Numbered from the stretch's first letter, positions 23,271 through 31,782 are shown. The stretch: 34,104 nt of DNA from Hydrogenophaga sp. A37 (GCF_002001205.1 NZ_MUNZ01000140.1:1-34104), one strand, 5' to 3'. Notes: a model not told the origin generated them from the sequence alone. Numbers and translations are program-made.

Positions 23271-23335
23271 AGACGGCCGCTGGTGGAAGAGGCGAGTCGA
23301 TTGCCCCGCCATACACCCCGGCCTTGCAGACCGCC

Positions 23336-23770
23336 ATGCACCAAGAGCCTGAACCCCCTTCTTCTGCGACGCTGAGACGCCCCGCACTGCGGGTGTTGAT
23401 CGCAGACGATCACGTCGACGCCGCAGACACCCTGGCCATGCTGGTGAACCTGGAAGGCTATGACGTGGAGGTCGCGCGTGACGGCGAGGAAGCGCTCCAG
23501 ATCGCTGACCGCCTGCGTCCCGATGTGGCGATCCTGGACATCGGCATGCCCGGCCTGGACGGGAACGAGGTCGCCCACCGCCTGCGCCAGACGCAGCAGG
23601 GTGTTTCGATGCTGATCGTGGCGCTGACCGGTCATGGCGAGGTCGAGGACAAGCAGCGCGCCCTGGCCGCGGGCTTCGATGAGCACTTCACCAAGCCCGT
23701 GGAACCGGCCGCTCTGTTGGGCCGCATTGCGGCTTGGGAGCGCGGCCGGCACAGACCGGGTTCGGCATGA
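23336..23770 (+). CDS. Single-domain response regulator
   Basis: Protein of 144 residues made of one receiver domain after a short Pro-rich lead. It has the acidic pair in LIADDH, phospho-acceptor D68 (VAILDIGMPGLDG), the Thr in VALTGHG and Lys in FTKPV; all switch residues are present. There is no output domain, so it either acts by protein contact or relays phosphate. The kinase gene at 23866, 95 bases downstream on the same strand, is the likely partner. The start is uncertain: the ATG at 23336 has no clear ribosome site, and in-frame ATGs at 23240 and 23249 would add about 30 residues. Confidence 0.85.
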   Translation: MHQEPEPPSSATLRRPALRVLIADDHVDAADTLAMLVNLEGYDVEVARDGEEALQIADRLRPDVAILDIGMPGLDGNEVAHRLRQTQQGVSMLIVALTGHGEVEDKQRALAAGFDEHFTKPVEPAALLGRIAAWERGRHRPGSA

Positions 23771-23865
23771 CCCGCGGTTGCGCTGTGGAAGCGATCCGCA
23801 AATAATGGACGGCACCCCATACCAAGCGCCACGCAACACGCCCACGCCACCTGGCAAGCGACCCG

Positions 23866-25236
23866 ATGCCCGCCCTCGATCCATCCCTTCCCGTGCTGGC
23901 GGACCACTTGGCGTCGCGCCGGGATCTCATCGTCACCGCCTGGCGCCGCGCGGTGGAGGCCGACAGCAGTTTGAGCACGGGCCATGCCTTGCCGCGCGCC
24001 CAACTGATCGATCACATTCCGGCCTTGCTCGAAGGCTTCGAGACCCACCTGCGCGAGCCCGATGCCGATGTGTCCCACCGCGGTGACGCCGCAGCGCACG
24101 GGCTGCACCGGTGGCAGCAGGGCTTCGGTCTGGCCGAGGTGTCGCGCGAGCTCGGCCATCTCAATGAGTGTGTGGTCGCGGAGCTCGAAGCGTGTGCCGG
24201 TTTGCACCCCGCGCCGTCACCCCAGGGCATGGCCCGGGCGCGGCAGGTTTGGGCGAGCATCTTCAGCGTGGCCGTCAGTGCCAGCACGTCGCAGTACTTC
24301 AAGCTGCAACAAATGGAAGCCAGCAGTTACGTGAGCGAGCTGGAGGCGGCGCTGCACAACCTGGGCCAGCTCGAACGGCAGCGAGCCGCGCTCTGGCAAC
24401 AGGCCGCCCATGATCTTCGCGGGAACCTAGGCGTCGTGGCCAATGTCGCCGCGGGGCTTGGGCATCCCCAACTGGACGGCGCGGGGCGCGAGAACTTCCT
24501 GCGCATGCTGGAGCGCAACATGCATGAGCTGCACAAGCTGCTCGACGACATCACCAGTCTGGCCCGGCTGCAGGGCGGCCAGGAACCTCGGCGTGTGGAG
24601 ACGGTCAATGTTGCTGCACTTTTGACGGAAATGGGCGAGAGCCTTCGCGTGTTGGCCGCCGCGCGGGGGCTGTCGCTGGAGCTGATCGGGGAGGCCGGCT
24701 TCACTGTCGAGGGAGATCCGGTCAAGCTCCATCGCATCGTGCAAAACCTGGTTCTCAACGCCATCCGCTACACCGCGCAGGGGGGCGTGAAGGTGATCTG
24801 GGCCGCGGCGGGTTCCGGGGACCCCGAGCGCTGGGAACTGCAGGTCAAAGACACCGGCCCCGGCCTCGCGCCCCATCCAGCCTCGGATGTGCTCGACGCC
24901 CTCGAAGCCGCCACCGACAATGCCCGCGCTCTGGCCCGAGGCGCCCGGACGGGCGAGGTGGTTCATGTGCTCTCGGAGGACGGGGGCTTGTCCGGCCCGC
25001 ATGCCCTGGATGGCCACGGCACTACGTTCAGCCATGGCGAGGGCATCGGCCTGTCGATTGTCAAACGCCTGTGCGAGCTGCTCGACGCCACCATTCAGGT
25101 GGAATCGGGTCGCGAGGGCACGTGTTTTCGCATCCTGCTGCCCACCCGGTATCCGCCCGATGCGCCAGCCTCTGGCGCGGACGGTGCGCTCCACAGGGCG
25201 GGGGACGGAGCGCTCGTGCGTCCTCCCGCTCCTTGA
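23866..25236 (+). CDS. Soluble sensor histidine kinase with RsbRD-like N-terminus
   Basis: Cytoplasmic kinase of 456 residues with no membrane segment. The first 150 residues or so (ASRRDLIVTAWRRAVEAD, then HGLHRWQQGFGLAEVSREL) resemble the RsbRD N-terminal helical sensor domain. A helix leads to the His-box QQAAHDLRGNLGV with H182. The ATPase domain has N box HRIVQNLVLNAIRYT, DTGPGL, and G2 box GEGIGLSIVKRL. An insertion of about 60 residues between the two G boxes is longer than usual. It lies downstream of the lone receiver at 23336, forming a likely two-gene signalling unit. No clear ribosome site is seen before the ATG at 23866. The signal sensed is unknown. Confidence 0.86.
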   Translation: MPALDPSLPVLADHLASRRDLIVTAWRRAVEADSSLSTGHALPRAQLIDHIPALLEGFETHLREPDADVSHRGDAAAHGLHRWQQGFGLAEVSRELGHLNECVVAELEACAGLHPAPSPQGMARARQVWASIFSVAVSASTSQYFKLQQMEASSYVSELEAALHNLGQLERQRAALWQQAAHDLRGNLGVVANVAAGLGHPQLDGAGRENFLRMLERNMHELHKLLDDITSLARLQGGQEPRRVETVNVAALLTEMGESLRVLAAARGLSLELIGEAGFTVEGDPVKLHRIVQNLVLNAIRYTAQGGVKVIWAAAGSGDPERWELQVKDTGPGLAPHPASDVLDALEAATDNARALARGARTGEVVHVLSEDGGLSGPHALDGHGTTFSHGEGIGLSIVKRLCELLDATIQVESGREGTCFRILLPTRYPPDAPASGADGALHRAGDGALVRPPAP

Positions 25237-25259
25237 TTTGCCCCATCCAGCGCACCCCC

Positions 25260-25275
25260 GGGCACATGCATTGCC
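25260..25275 (+). promoter_or_regulatory. Sigma-54 promoter of the secreted Thr-rich protein
   Basis: GGGCACATGCATTGCC matches GGCAC-N5-TTGC with GG at 25261-25262 and GC at 25273-25274. The predicted start is near 25286, about 72 bases before the ATG at 25358. Confidence 0.68.
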
Positions 25276-25357
25276 GGTGAAGTGGGCGACGTCTGCTTTG
25301 CGCCGAATGTCCGGCCTGTGCAACGTTGTTCATTCCTTGACTTCACAGGAGATTCTC

Positions 25358-25660
25358 ATGAGCATCATTCATCCCATCACCGCTGCCCTTGCTGGCGTGG
25401 CCTTGACCGCGGCCGTGGCCTTCGCCCAGACCACCACCCCGCCGGGCTCGGGCTCGGACCCGACCACCAACACGACGCCGCAACAGATGGTGCCGCCCGC
25501 CGGCACCGACACCGCGCCCGGCGCCGCCAGCAGCGGTAGCGGCAGCGGCACTGGCACCACGACCACCACGCCAGACACCGCCAGCACGCCGTCCACGACG
25601 GACACGACCGATCCCACGCGCACGGACGTGGCCCGTGCGGGGCGGGCCGACCGCAACTGA
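25358..25660 (+). CDS. Secreted Thr/Ser/Pro-rich disordered protein
   Basis: Protein of 100 residues. A signal peptide (about 1-23: MSIIHPITAALAGVALTAAV then AFA) precedes a mature part rich in Thr, Ser, Pro and Gly with no hydrophobic core. It includes SGSGSGTGTTTTT and repeated T-D-T units. The mature chain is probably unfolded and periplasmic or extracellular; I recognise no family. AGGAGA lies six bases before the ATG, a sigma-54 promoter is upstream, and a strong terminator follows, so it is a self-contained transcription unit. The function is unknown. Confidence 0.8.
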   Translation: MSIIHPITAALAGVALTAAVAFAQTTTPPGSGSDPTTNTTPQQMVPPAGTDTAPGAASSGSGSGTGTTTTTPDTASTPSTTDTTDPTRTDVARAGRADRN

Positions 25661-25681
25661 CGCCACCGCGTCGCTGTTTCG

Positions 25682-26320
25682 TCAGAAGCCACCCTCTCGG
25701 GTGGCTTTTGTTTCAAAGAGCGATTGCACGGGGCGGGTTTCGGGCAGCACATAGATCCACCCGCGCCCGTTGGAAAAGAGCGGTCGGACCACCTCGTTGT
25801 AGAACGTGGGAGGAACGTTGATGCAGCCGTAGGAAATGCGGTTGTCGGTGGGCGTGGCCGATGCCATGCGCTCGGGCCGCCGCTCTGCCGGAGGGTGGAT
25901 GGGGCGCAGGCGGTGCATGGAAACCGCGGCGTCGTAGTCCACCCAGAAGATGTCTTCCCCTTGGTGATTGCGTCCGGGTTCGACCCGGAAGCGGCCCGCC
26001 GGCGTGGTGCGTTCGTGCGGTCGGATCGCATTCATGGGGCGGGTGCCGATGCCAGGCACCGAGTCATCACCCTCGGCCGCGCCGAGCAGCACGGGCGACG
26101 AGTCCAGGCTGCGGGCCTGCCCATCAAAGACCCAGACCCGCGCGGCGACCTTGTCGAGCACCATGAAGGGTCCGTGGGCAGGGTCGCCGCGCGCTTGAAT
26201 GGCGCGCAGCGCCTCCTGGGTGGCCTCGCTCGGTGGCACGGGCTGCGCCGCCACGCTGGTGGTCAGGAGCGGCAGGGCCAGCGTGGCCGCCGCCAGACGT
26301 GAAAGGATGAGGTGTGCCAT
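25682..26320 (-). CDS. L,D-transpeptidase (YkuD family)
   Basis: Periplasmic enzyme of 212 residues that would form 3-3 peptidoglycan cross-links or attach proteins to the wall. A signal peptide (about 1-25, ending SVAA) is followed by a YkuD domain with H136 in SMHRLRP and the catalytic C166 in SYGCINV, the SxGC[IM]N form of the motif. A TPAGRF motif (about 106-111) is also family-typical. It lies 13 bases after the metallopeptidase gene and is the last gene of the minus-strand BrkB operon. GGAG lies about nine bases before the ATG. Its 3' end contains the terminator of the convergent gene. Confidence 0.88.
   Translation of the reverse strand: MAHLILSRLAAATLALPLLTTSVAAQPVPPSEATQEALRAIQARGDPAHGPFMVLDKVAARVWVFDGQARSLDSSPVLLGAAEGDDSVPGIGTRPMNAIRPHERTTPAGRFRVEPGRNHQGEDIFWVDYDAAVSMHRLRPIHPPAERRPERMASATPTDNRISYGCINVPPTFYNEVVRPLFSNGRGWIYVLPETRPVQSLFETKATREGGF
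25687..25710 (+). terminator. Intrinsic terminator of the Thr-rich protein gene
   Basis: AGCCACCC (25687-25694) pairs perfectly with GGGTGGCT (25699-25706) over the loop TCTC and is followed by TTTGTTT. It lies inside the last codons of the convergent L,D-transpeptidase gene, whose stop is at 25682-25684. Confidence 0.85.
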
Positions 26321-26333
26321 GGTTGCTCACTCC

Positions 26334-27569
26334 TTAAGAAGGGTCGTCAAGGGGCTCTGACCAGGTCCCCAGGTCGGGGTTCCACCGCGCATCCACCGCC
26401 CCGATGATCCGGTGGACGAGATGCAGCTTGCGCACCGCGGGCGGCGACAGAACGAACGGGTAGAAGTCCGGCATGCCCATGCTGCGAGAGAGTTCGTTGA
26501 GCACGCCGGCGAGCTGCATCCACTGATTCAGCAGGCGCAGAAAGGTGGCGCTGTGCACGCCGCTTTGACCCAACACCGAAGCCTCGAACGGCTCGTAGAC
26601 CAGCTCCAGCCGCTCGCCCTGGAGGCCAAAGCTCTGCGCCGTGTCCAGGGTGTCCGTCATGTGCAGGTAGTGGGCCCAGGTCTCCGCCCAGTCCTCCCAG
26701 GGATGGCTGCTGGCGTAGGCGCTGACGTGGTTCAAGCGCCAGTCGGGAGGCGGACCTTCGCTGTAGTGCTTCTGCAGCGCGGCGCGGTAGTCCTCACGCT
26801 CATCGCCAAATTCAGACCGGAACAGTTCGAGCCAGTCGCTGTGTTCCACCAGGCGGCGCCAGTAGTAGTGGCCGGTCTCGTGCCGCAGATGGCCGAGCAG
26901 GGTGCGGTACGGCTCCAGCAGCTGGGTGCGGCGCAGCTCTCGCGTGGGGTCGTCGGCCTCCTGAGCGTCCAGCGTGATGACGCCGTCTTCATGCCCGGTG
27001 ACGATGGGCGTTTCATCCGACGACGTGAGGATGTCGAACGCAAGGCCTTGTTCCGGGTCATCGTCCAGGGGCACGACAGGCAGGCGCATGCCCAGCAACG
27101 AAGAGACCAGGCGGCGCTTGGCGGTCTCGATGCGGCACCACCAGCCGGCATGGTCGTCGACCCCGAGGTCGGGTATGCGGCGTGTGAGACGACAGCACAG
27201 GCACAGCGTGTGTGTGGGTGTCAGTGCATTGCCGAGGGGGGTCAGCCAGTTGCAGCCGGCAGCGGTGTTCAGGTTGCTGCAGCGTGCGTACCGCCGCTCG
27301 GGCTGGGTGGGTTCGGCGCTCTGCCACACCTCGTTGTCGGCTTCAGACTCGGGCTGGTCTGCCTCTGGCTCGGGCTGATCGGCCAGCGGGATCAGCACGC
27401 CGCGCTCCGGGTCGTAGCCCAGCGGCGCACCACAGGCGAGGCAGATGCTGTTGCGAAAGAAGATGGGCTGCCCGCAGCGGCACACGAACGCGCGGCTGAC
27501 GTTGATGAGCCCAGCGTCACTCGGTGGCGGGCGGGAAACGGGTGTGTCCAGAAGACTCACGGAATTCAT
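26334..27569 (-). CDS. Zinc-ribbon metallopeptidase (Mx/DUF2248-like)
   Basis: Protein of 411 residues. An N-terminal zinc ribbon (C30, C32, C43, C46 in VCRCGQPIFF and CLACGAPLG) precedes an acidic spacer with a duplicated ADQPE unit (about 63-78) and further Cys pairs (C97, C106, C123, C125/C126). The catalytic part has HETGHYYW, with HExxH at 230-234, and a downstream DWAETWAHYLH that supplies the likely third ligand. This is the layout of the putative zinc-binding metallopeptidases annotated as Peptidase_Mx. There is no signal peptide. Its first 53 bases overlap the VOC gene; the ribosome site is weak, consistent with coupling. The substrate is unknown. Confidence 0.85.
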   Translation of the reverse strand: MNSVSLLDTPVSRPPPSDAGLINVSRAFVCRCGQPIFFRNSICLACGAPLGYDPERGVLIPLADQPEPEADQPESEADNEVWQSAEPTQPERRYARCSNLNTAAGCNWLTPLGNALTPTHTLCLCCRLTRRIPDLGVDDHAGWWCRIETAKRRLVSSLLGMRLPVVPLDDDPEQGLAFDILTSSDETPIVTGHEDGVITLDAQEADDPTRELRRTQLLEPYRTLLGHLRHETGHYYWRRLVEHSDWLELFRSEFGDEREDYRAALQKHYSEGPPPDWRLNHVSAYASSHPWEDWAETWAHYLHMTDTLDTAQSFGLQGERLELVYEPFEASVLGQSGVHSATFLRLLNQWMQLAGVLNELSRSMGMPDFYPFVLSPPAVRKLHLVHRIIGAVDARWNPDLGTWSEPLDDPS

Positions 27570-28002
27570 ACAGTCTCAGGGCAAGCCGGATACCCATGCC
27601 AGGCGGCCGCGATCCGAGAAACTGGACGAGGCAAAAGCCATGGCCGAAAGGATCGGTCACGAGCGCCAGCTTGCCCCAGGAAGAGGTGTACACCGGATGC
27701 TCCAGCTGGGCGCCGGCCGTCAGCGCCCGCGCCACCACGGCATCGACGTCGTCCACGACGACGTCCAGGTGCAAAGGTCTCCAGTGCGTTGGGGGCCGGT
27801 CCAGGGGAACAGGGGATGTGGCCCGGTCTCCGGCTGCCTTGGTCAGCAGATAGATGGGGGCTGTGGTGCCATGCAGCTCAACGCCATTCGCGCCCAGGTC
27901 GCGCCCCACATGAAGCTCAAAGCACGTGGAGTAGAAGGCGATGGCTCGAGCGAGGTCATCGACGTGGATGTGGACCAGCTGTTGCACGAGGAGCTCCGCC
28001 AT
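27517..28002 (-). CDS. VOC family (glyoxalase-like) protein
   Basis: Protein of 161 residues with the paired beta-alpha-beta-beta-beta modules of the VOC superfamily. It begins VQQLVHIHVDDLARAIAFYSTCFEL, and the second half has LHLDVVVDDVDAVVARAL followed by VTDPFGHGFCLVQF. Possible metal-site residues are the His in the first strand, the His in LHLDV and an acidic residue near the end, but a conserved final Glu is not obvious. Members include dioxygenases, glyoxalases and resistance proteins, so no activity can be named. The start has AGGA four bases upstream and lies six bases after the BrkB stop; the 3' end overlaps the metallopeptidase gene. Confidence 0.85.
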   Translation of the reverse strand: MAELLVQQLVHIHVDDLARAIAFYSTCFELHVGRDLGANGVELHGTTAPIYLLTKAAGDRATSPVPLDRPPTHWRPLHLDVVVDDVDAVVARALTAGAQLEHPVYTSSWGKLALVTDPFGHGFCLVQFLGSRPPGMGIRLALRLYEFRESSGHTRFPPATE

Positions 28003-28008
28003 GCGTTC

Positions 28009-28899
28009 CTAACCCGGTTTTTCGGCTTCGACCCAGCGCTGTGGTGGCGCCTGCGCTCGGCGAGAGTGCCCCTTCTTTCCACGTTGCGCGAACACCCAGG
28101 TGAACTCCGCGCCGAGCAAGAAGATTTGCGCCGAGTAGTACACCCACAGCAGCAGCACCACCACCGAGGATGCGGCGCCAAACACCGAGGCCACGGCACT
28201 GCGGCCGATGTACAGGCCAATCAGCGTTTTGCCGACGGTGAACAACAAGGCGGTGATGAGCGCGCCGATCCAGACATCGCGCCAGGCGACACGGGTCCGG
28301 GGCATCCACTTGTAAATCATCGCGAACACCGCGGTGATGAAGGCCAGCGTCACACCGAAGTTGATGGCATCGGCCGTGACCGCAAACTCGCCGAACCAGG
28401 GGGCCCACCATTTGCCCAGCGCGGCCATCATGGCACTGAGCACGAGCGACACCATGAGCAGGAAGCCGATGCCCAGCACCAGCCCGAGCGACAGCAGGCG
28501 AACCCGAAGCAAGTTCCACACACCTCGGGCGTTGGGGCGGTCGGGCACCTGCCAGATGCGGTCCATCGCGTTCTGCAGCTCAGCGAACACCGTGGTGGCA
28601 CCGATCAGCAGCGTGCCCAAGCCCACCAGCGTGCCCGTGCGGGTGGCGGCTGGCTGGTCCAGGCTTTCCAGCACGCTGTTCAAAGCGGTGGCGCTGTCTT
28701 CCCCCACCAGCAGGGCAATCTGCTCGAAGATTTCGATCCGTGCCGCAACGTCGCCAAAGAGCAAGCCGGCGACCGAGATGACGATCAGCAGCAGCGGCGC
28801 CATGGAAAAGAGCGTGTAGAAAGCGAGCGCCGCCCCCATGCTGGGCGCGTAGTCGTCGAGCCAGGCATCCACCGTCGAGGTGAGCAAGCCCCAGATCAT
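28009..28899 (-). CDS. YihY/BrkB family inner-membrane protein
   Basis: Integral membrane protein of 296 residues with about six hydrophobic segments. It has family marks near the start (APSMGAALAFYTLFSMAPLLL) and toward the end (WRDVWIGALITALLFTVGK, then LIGLYIGRSAVASVFGAASS). The C-terminal tail is basic and cytoplasmic. Despite the old name ribonuclease BN, the family is of unknown function. It leads the minus-strand operon BrkB > VOC > metallopeptidase > L,D-transpeptidase. The ATG at 28899 has no clear ribosome site; the frame stays open upstream but without family-like sequence. A one-mismatch sigma-54 site lies about 110 bases upstream. Confidence 0.9.
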   Translation of the reverse strand: MIWGLLTSTVDAWLDDYAPSMGAALAFYTLFSMAPLLLIVISVAGLLFGDVAARIEIFEQIALLVGEDSATALNSVLESLDQPAATRTGTLVGLGTLLIGATTVFAELQNAMDRIWQVPDRPNARGVWNLLRVRLLSLGLVLGIGFLLMVSLVLSAMMAALGKWWAPWFGEFAVTADAINFGVTLAFITAVFAMIYKWMPRTRVAWRDVWIGALITALLFTVGKTLIGLYIGRSAVASVFGAASSVVVLLLWVYYSAQIFLLGAEFTWVFAQRGKKGHSRRAQAPPQRWVEAEKPG

Positions 28900-29011
28900 G
28901 GAGTGAGCAACACCGTGTTCGTCGGCGACATCGAACGCTCGCCTCGAGTCATCACGCCTTTGACCTGTTGCATGGGGGGCTCCTTGTCTGGTTGGAACGC
29001 TCCCCACCCCT

Positions 29012-29027
29012 GGCAAACGGTGTTCCC
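29012..29027 (-). promoter_or_regulatory. Possible sigma-54 promoter of the BrkB operon
   Basis: On the minus strand GGGAACACCGTTTGCC has TTGC and correct GG-N10-GC spacing but GGAA for GGCA. The predicted start near 29001 leaves a leader of about 100 bases. Confidence 0.45.
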
Positions 29028-29091
29028 GCGCACGGAAGATGCCGCGAAGTGGCCAACACGTTCACGGGCCGCCAGGCATGCCCTGGCGGGT

Positions 29092-29107
29092 TGGCACGCC
29101 GCCTGCC
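29092..29107 (+). promoter_or_regulatory. Sigma-54 promoter of the SDR/DUF421 operon
   Basis: TGGCACGCCGCCTGCC is a perfect TGGCACG-N4 block followed by CTGC (one mismatch to TTGC), with GG at 29093-29094 and GC at 29105-29106. The predicted start near 29118 gives a 27-base leader carrying the AAGGAG ribosome site. Confidence 0.7.
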
Positions 29108-29144
29108 ATTCATGAATCCCCCGGTCATCCACAAGGAGCACGAC

Positions 29145-30053
29145 ATGGCATCCCGCAAGCACACGGCCACAAACGACGATCCCGTTCAAACCGGCACCCG
29201 TCCACAACCCGGACACATGCCGGCCCAGCACCTCGCCCCGGACGAGCAGGAGGCCGACCTGGAGCTCAAGCCCCGGTTCATGGCGCCCGACTACCAGGGC
29301 AGTCAGAAGCTGCTGGGGCGGGTGGCGCTGATTTCCGGTGGCGACTCCGGCATCGGGCGGGCGGTGGCGGTCCTGTTTGCCCGGGAAGGCGCCGATGTGG
29401 CCGTTGCCTATCTCTCGTCGGACGAGGATGCCGATGAAACCTGCCGCCACGTGGAAGAGGAGGGCACACGCTGTCTGCTGCTGAAAGGTGATGTGAGAGA
29501 CCGGGCGTGGTGCGAGCAGGCGGTGGAGCGCACTGTGCAAACACTGGGCGGCCTGGACGTCCTGGTCAACAACGCTGGTTTTCACAAACACGCCGACTCG
29601 ATCGAAGCCATTGACGACGAGCGCCTGCGCGAGACGTGGGAGATCAATCTGGGCGGGTACTTCCGACTCACGCGCGCGGCCCTGCCGCACCTGAAACGGG
29701 GCTCGAGCATCATCAACACCGGCTCGGTGACCGGCCTCAGGGGCAGTGCCCATCTGCTCGACTACGCCTCCACCAAGGGGGCCATCCATGCCTTCACGAA
29801 GTCGCTGGCCAGCAACCTGCTGGAGCGTGGCATCCGCGTCAACGCCGTGGCACCCGGGCCGGTGTGGACACCGCTCAACCCCTCCGATCTGCCGGCGCAG
29901 GAGGTGTCGGAGTTCGGGCGCGATGCCGACATGAAGCGGCCCGCGCAACCCGAAGAACTGTCACCCGCCTACGTCTTCCTGGCCGCGCCGGCGTGCTCGA
30001 GCTACATCACCGGCATCGTGCTCCCCGTGACAGGCAGTGTGGGGTCCATATGA
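29145..30053 (+). CDS. SDR family oxidoreductase (YghA/YhxC-like)
   Basis: Short-chain dehydrogenase of 302 residues. An N-terminal extension of about 50 residues ends in LKPRFMAPDYQGSQKLLGR, typical of the YghA/general-stress-protein-39 group. The cofactor loop GGDSGIGRA follows, then NNAG, and catalytic YASTKGA with an upstream Ser in NTGSVTG. The substrate is not known for most members. AAGGAG six bases before the ATG fixes the start. It leads a plus-strand operon with DUF421, isochorismatase-like and GlsB-like genes. Confidence 0.9.
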   Translation: MASRKHTATNDDPVQTGTRPQPGHMPAQHLAPDEQEADLELKPRFMAPDYQGSQKLLGRVALISGGDSGIGRAVAVLFAREGADVAVAYLSSDEDADETCRHVEEEGTRCLLLKGDVRDRAWCEQAVERTVQTLGGLDVLVNNAGFHKHADSIEAIDDERLRETWEINLGGYFRLTRAALPHLKRGSSIINTGSVTGLRGSAHLLDYASTKGAIHAFTKSLASNLLERGIRVNAVAPGPVWTPLNPSDLPAQEVSEFGRDADMKRPAQPEELSPAYVFLAAPACSSYITGIVLPVTGSVGSI

Positions 30054-30098
30054 CGATGAGACAGGAGGCCATTGGCCCGACACGCTGATGGATTCGCC

Positions 30099-30596
30099 AT
30101 GTTCGAACTGTCCGTTCCCTGGTGGGAGCTGCCGCTGAGGGCGGCCGTCATTTACGCGGTGTTGCTGGTGCTCGTTCGCCTGTCTGGCAAGCGGACACTG
30201 GGCCAGTTCACACCCTTCGATCTGCTCGTGGTGCTGTTGTTGAGCGAGGCGGTGTCCGCCGGGCTGGCCGGTGGTGACGAGTCGGTCATCGGGGCGCTGC
30301 TGGCCGCGGTGACACTCTTTGCGCTCAACCTGGTGGTCGCGGTGTTGACCGCCCGCAGCACCCGGTGGCAGACGCTGGTCGAAGGCGACCCGGTGCTCAT
30401 CGGGCGTGACGGGCGGTTCTTTACCGACACGCTGAAAAAGAACCATGTGCCGCTGAAGGACGTCGAGCGCGCGTTGCGAGAGGCCGATTGCGACCTGAAG
30501 GACTTGAAATATGCCTTTCTGGAGGCCGATGGCGGCATCAGCGTGCTGAAGGAATCGTCCGCCGCGGTGAATGTGGAGGGCGGCCATGGTGCGTAA
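30099..30596 (+). CDS. DUF421 (YetF/YcaP-like) membrane protein
   Basis: Protein of 165 residues. Two or three N-terminal hydrophobic segments carry the hallmark VRLSGKRTLGQFTPFDLLVVLLLSE (about 26-50). They are followed by a small cytoplasmic alpha/beta domain (GDPVLIGRDGRFFTDTLKKN, then LREADCDLKDLKYAFLEADGGISVL). The family occurs in sporulation and stress loci; the biochemical role is unknown. A TTG at 30072 with GGAGG close by is an alternative start, but family proteins begin near the ATG at 30099. Its last 11 bases overlap the next gene. Confidence 0.87.
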   Translation: MFELSVPWWELPLRAAVIYAVLLVLVRLSGKRTLGQFTPFDLLVVLLLSEAVSAGLAGGDESVIGALLAAVTLFALNLVVAVLTARSTRWQTLVEGDPVLIGRDGRFFTDTLKKNHVPLKDVERALREADCDLKDLKYAFLEADGGISVLKESSAAVNVEGGHGA

Positions 30597-31245
30597 GAAC
30601 GAGCTGCCTCAAAGTCGGCGCGCCATTCTGCTGATTGATTTCATCAACCCCCTGGATTTTCCGGAAGCAGGGAAGCTCGCTGCGCCGGCGGTGGAGGCGG
30701 CGCGGTGCACCCGCCAGATGGTGCGCGCGGCGCGTTCGAACGGCATCCCCGTGATCTATGCCAACGACAACTTTGATTGTTGGCGCTCCGACTTCACCAC
30801 GCTGGTGACGGGCTTGCGCCAGGGATCGGGGCCCAGCGCCTTGATCGCGAGACTGCTGCGGCCGCAGCGCCAGGACCTGACCGTGCTCAAGCCCATGCAC
30901 TCGGCCTTCTACGGCACGCCGCTGGACATCCTGCTGGACAAGATCGGCGTGCGCACCCTGGTGATGGCTGGGCTGGCCGCAGACATCTGCGTGCAGATGT
31001 CCGCTGCCGATGCCTTTCTGAGGGGCCTCAAGGTGCACGTGCCTGAGGACTGCACCGCGGCCGAAACCACCCAAAAGAAAACCATCGCGCTGGCCTACAT
31101 GCGCGACATCCTCGAATGCGACACCCGCCACTGGCGAAGCCTGCGCTGGCTGGAACCGCCATCAGGCACCCCGTTTGCTCCCGGAAGCGCTCACATTCCC
31201 GGAGGCCCTGGCCTTCACCATTCATCTTCTGGAGAACTTCAATGA
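30586..31245 (+). CDS. Isochorismatase-like cysteine hydrolase
   Basis: Hydrolase of 219 residues of the isochorismatase/nicotinamidase superfamily. The catalytic triad is visible: D18 in LLIDF, K102 in LKPMHSAFYG and C135 in AADICVQMSA. The loop SAFYGT matches the usual S-AF-T pattern. The true substrate cannot be told. GGAGG lies six bases before the ATG, which overlaps the DUF421 gene by 11 bases. The stop codon overlaps the ATG of the GlsB-like gene (ATGA). The last 30 residues or so are a Pro/Gly/Ser-rich tail not typical of the family. Confidence 0.88.
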   Translation: MVRKNELPQSRRAILLIDFINPLDFPEAGKLAAPAVEAARCTRQMVRAARSNGIPVIYANDNFDCWRSDFTTLVTGLRQGSGPSALIARLLRPQRQDLTVLKPMHSAFYGTPLDILLDKIGVRTLVMAGLAADICVQMSAADAFLRGLKVHVPEDCTAAETTQKKTIALAYMRDILECDTRHWRSLRWLEPPSGTPFAPGSAHIPGGPGLHHSSSGELQ

Positions 31246-31514
31246 TCAACTTCATCGTTTGGCTGATCCTCGGCGGCGTCATTGGCTGGCTGGCCAGTCT
31301 GGTCATGAAGACCGATGGCCAGCAGGGCATGTTCCTGAATGTCATCGTGGGCGTCGTGGGCGCGGCACTGGGGGGTTGGCTGATCTCCCCCATGGTGGGG
31401 GTGGGAACGATCAACCAGGACGTTTTCAGTATCGGTTCGCTGCTGGTTTCGTTCGTGGGGGCGGTCATCCTTTTGGCCCTGGTCAATCTCTTTCGTCGCG
31501 GCACCGCTCGCTGA
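31242..31514 (+). CDS. GlsB/YeaQ/YmgE family membrane protein
   Basis: Small membrane protein of 90 residues (transglycosylase-associated family). Three hydrophobic segments are seen: IVWLILGGVIGWLASLVM, NVIVGVVGAALGGWLI and LLVSFVGAVILLALVNLF, with the conserved TDGQQGMFLNVIVGVVGA between the first two. Relatives are general-stress proteins of unknown function. GGAGA lies about eight bases before the ATG, and the ATGA overlap couples it to the preceding hydrolase. It is the last gene of the operon that starts at 29145. Confidence 0.88.
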   Translation: MINFIVWLILGGVIGWLASLVMKTDGQQGMFLNVIVGVVGAALGGWLISPMVGVGTINQDVFSIGSLLVSFVGAVILLALVNLFRRGTAR

Positions 31515-31782
31515 AGCAATGATCGCCCGCCGTGGCCCCGAAGCCAGCCGCCCCGCAGGACGATGACGTCATCCAGACGGCCACCGTGCTGCCGTCTTTT
31601 GGCGCGTTGATCAGCACCCTGTCGGACGCCATCGAGCGCCTGACCACCGCGATGCTCTCGACGAACAAAAGGCGGGCGAGCACGGACTCACCCACGGCCG
31701 TGCGCCACAGCAAGGTGCCCGCACCCTGCCGAACGACGACACGGCCGGGGCGAGCACCCTGAGTGAAACCATCGCCTCGCCC

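Noticed and set aside
26412..28103. Open frame of 563 codons on the plus strand opposite the metallopeptidase and VOC genes
   Set aside because: Antisense to genes with clear metal-binding and VOC motifs; no family features of its own.
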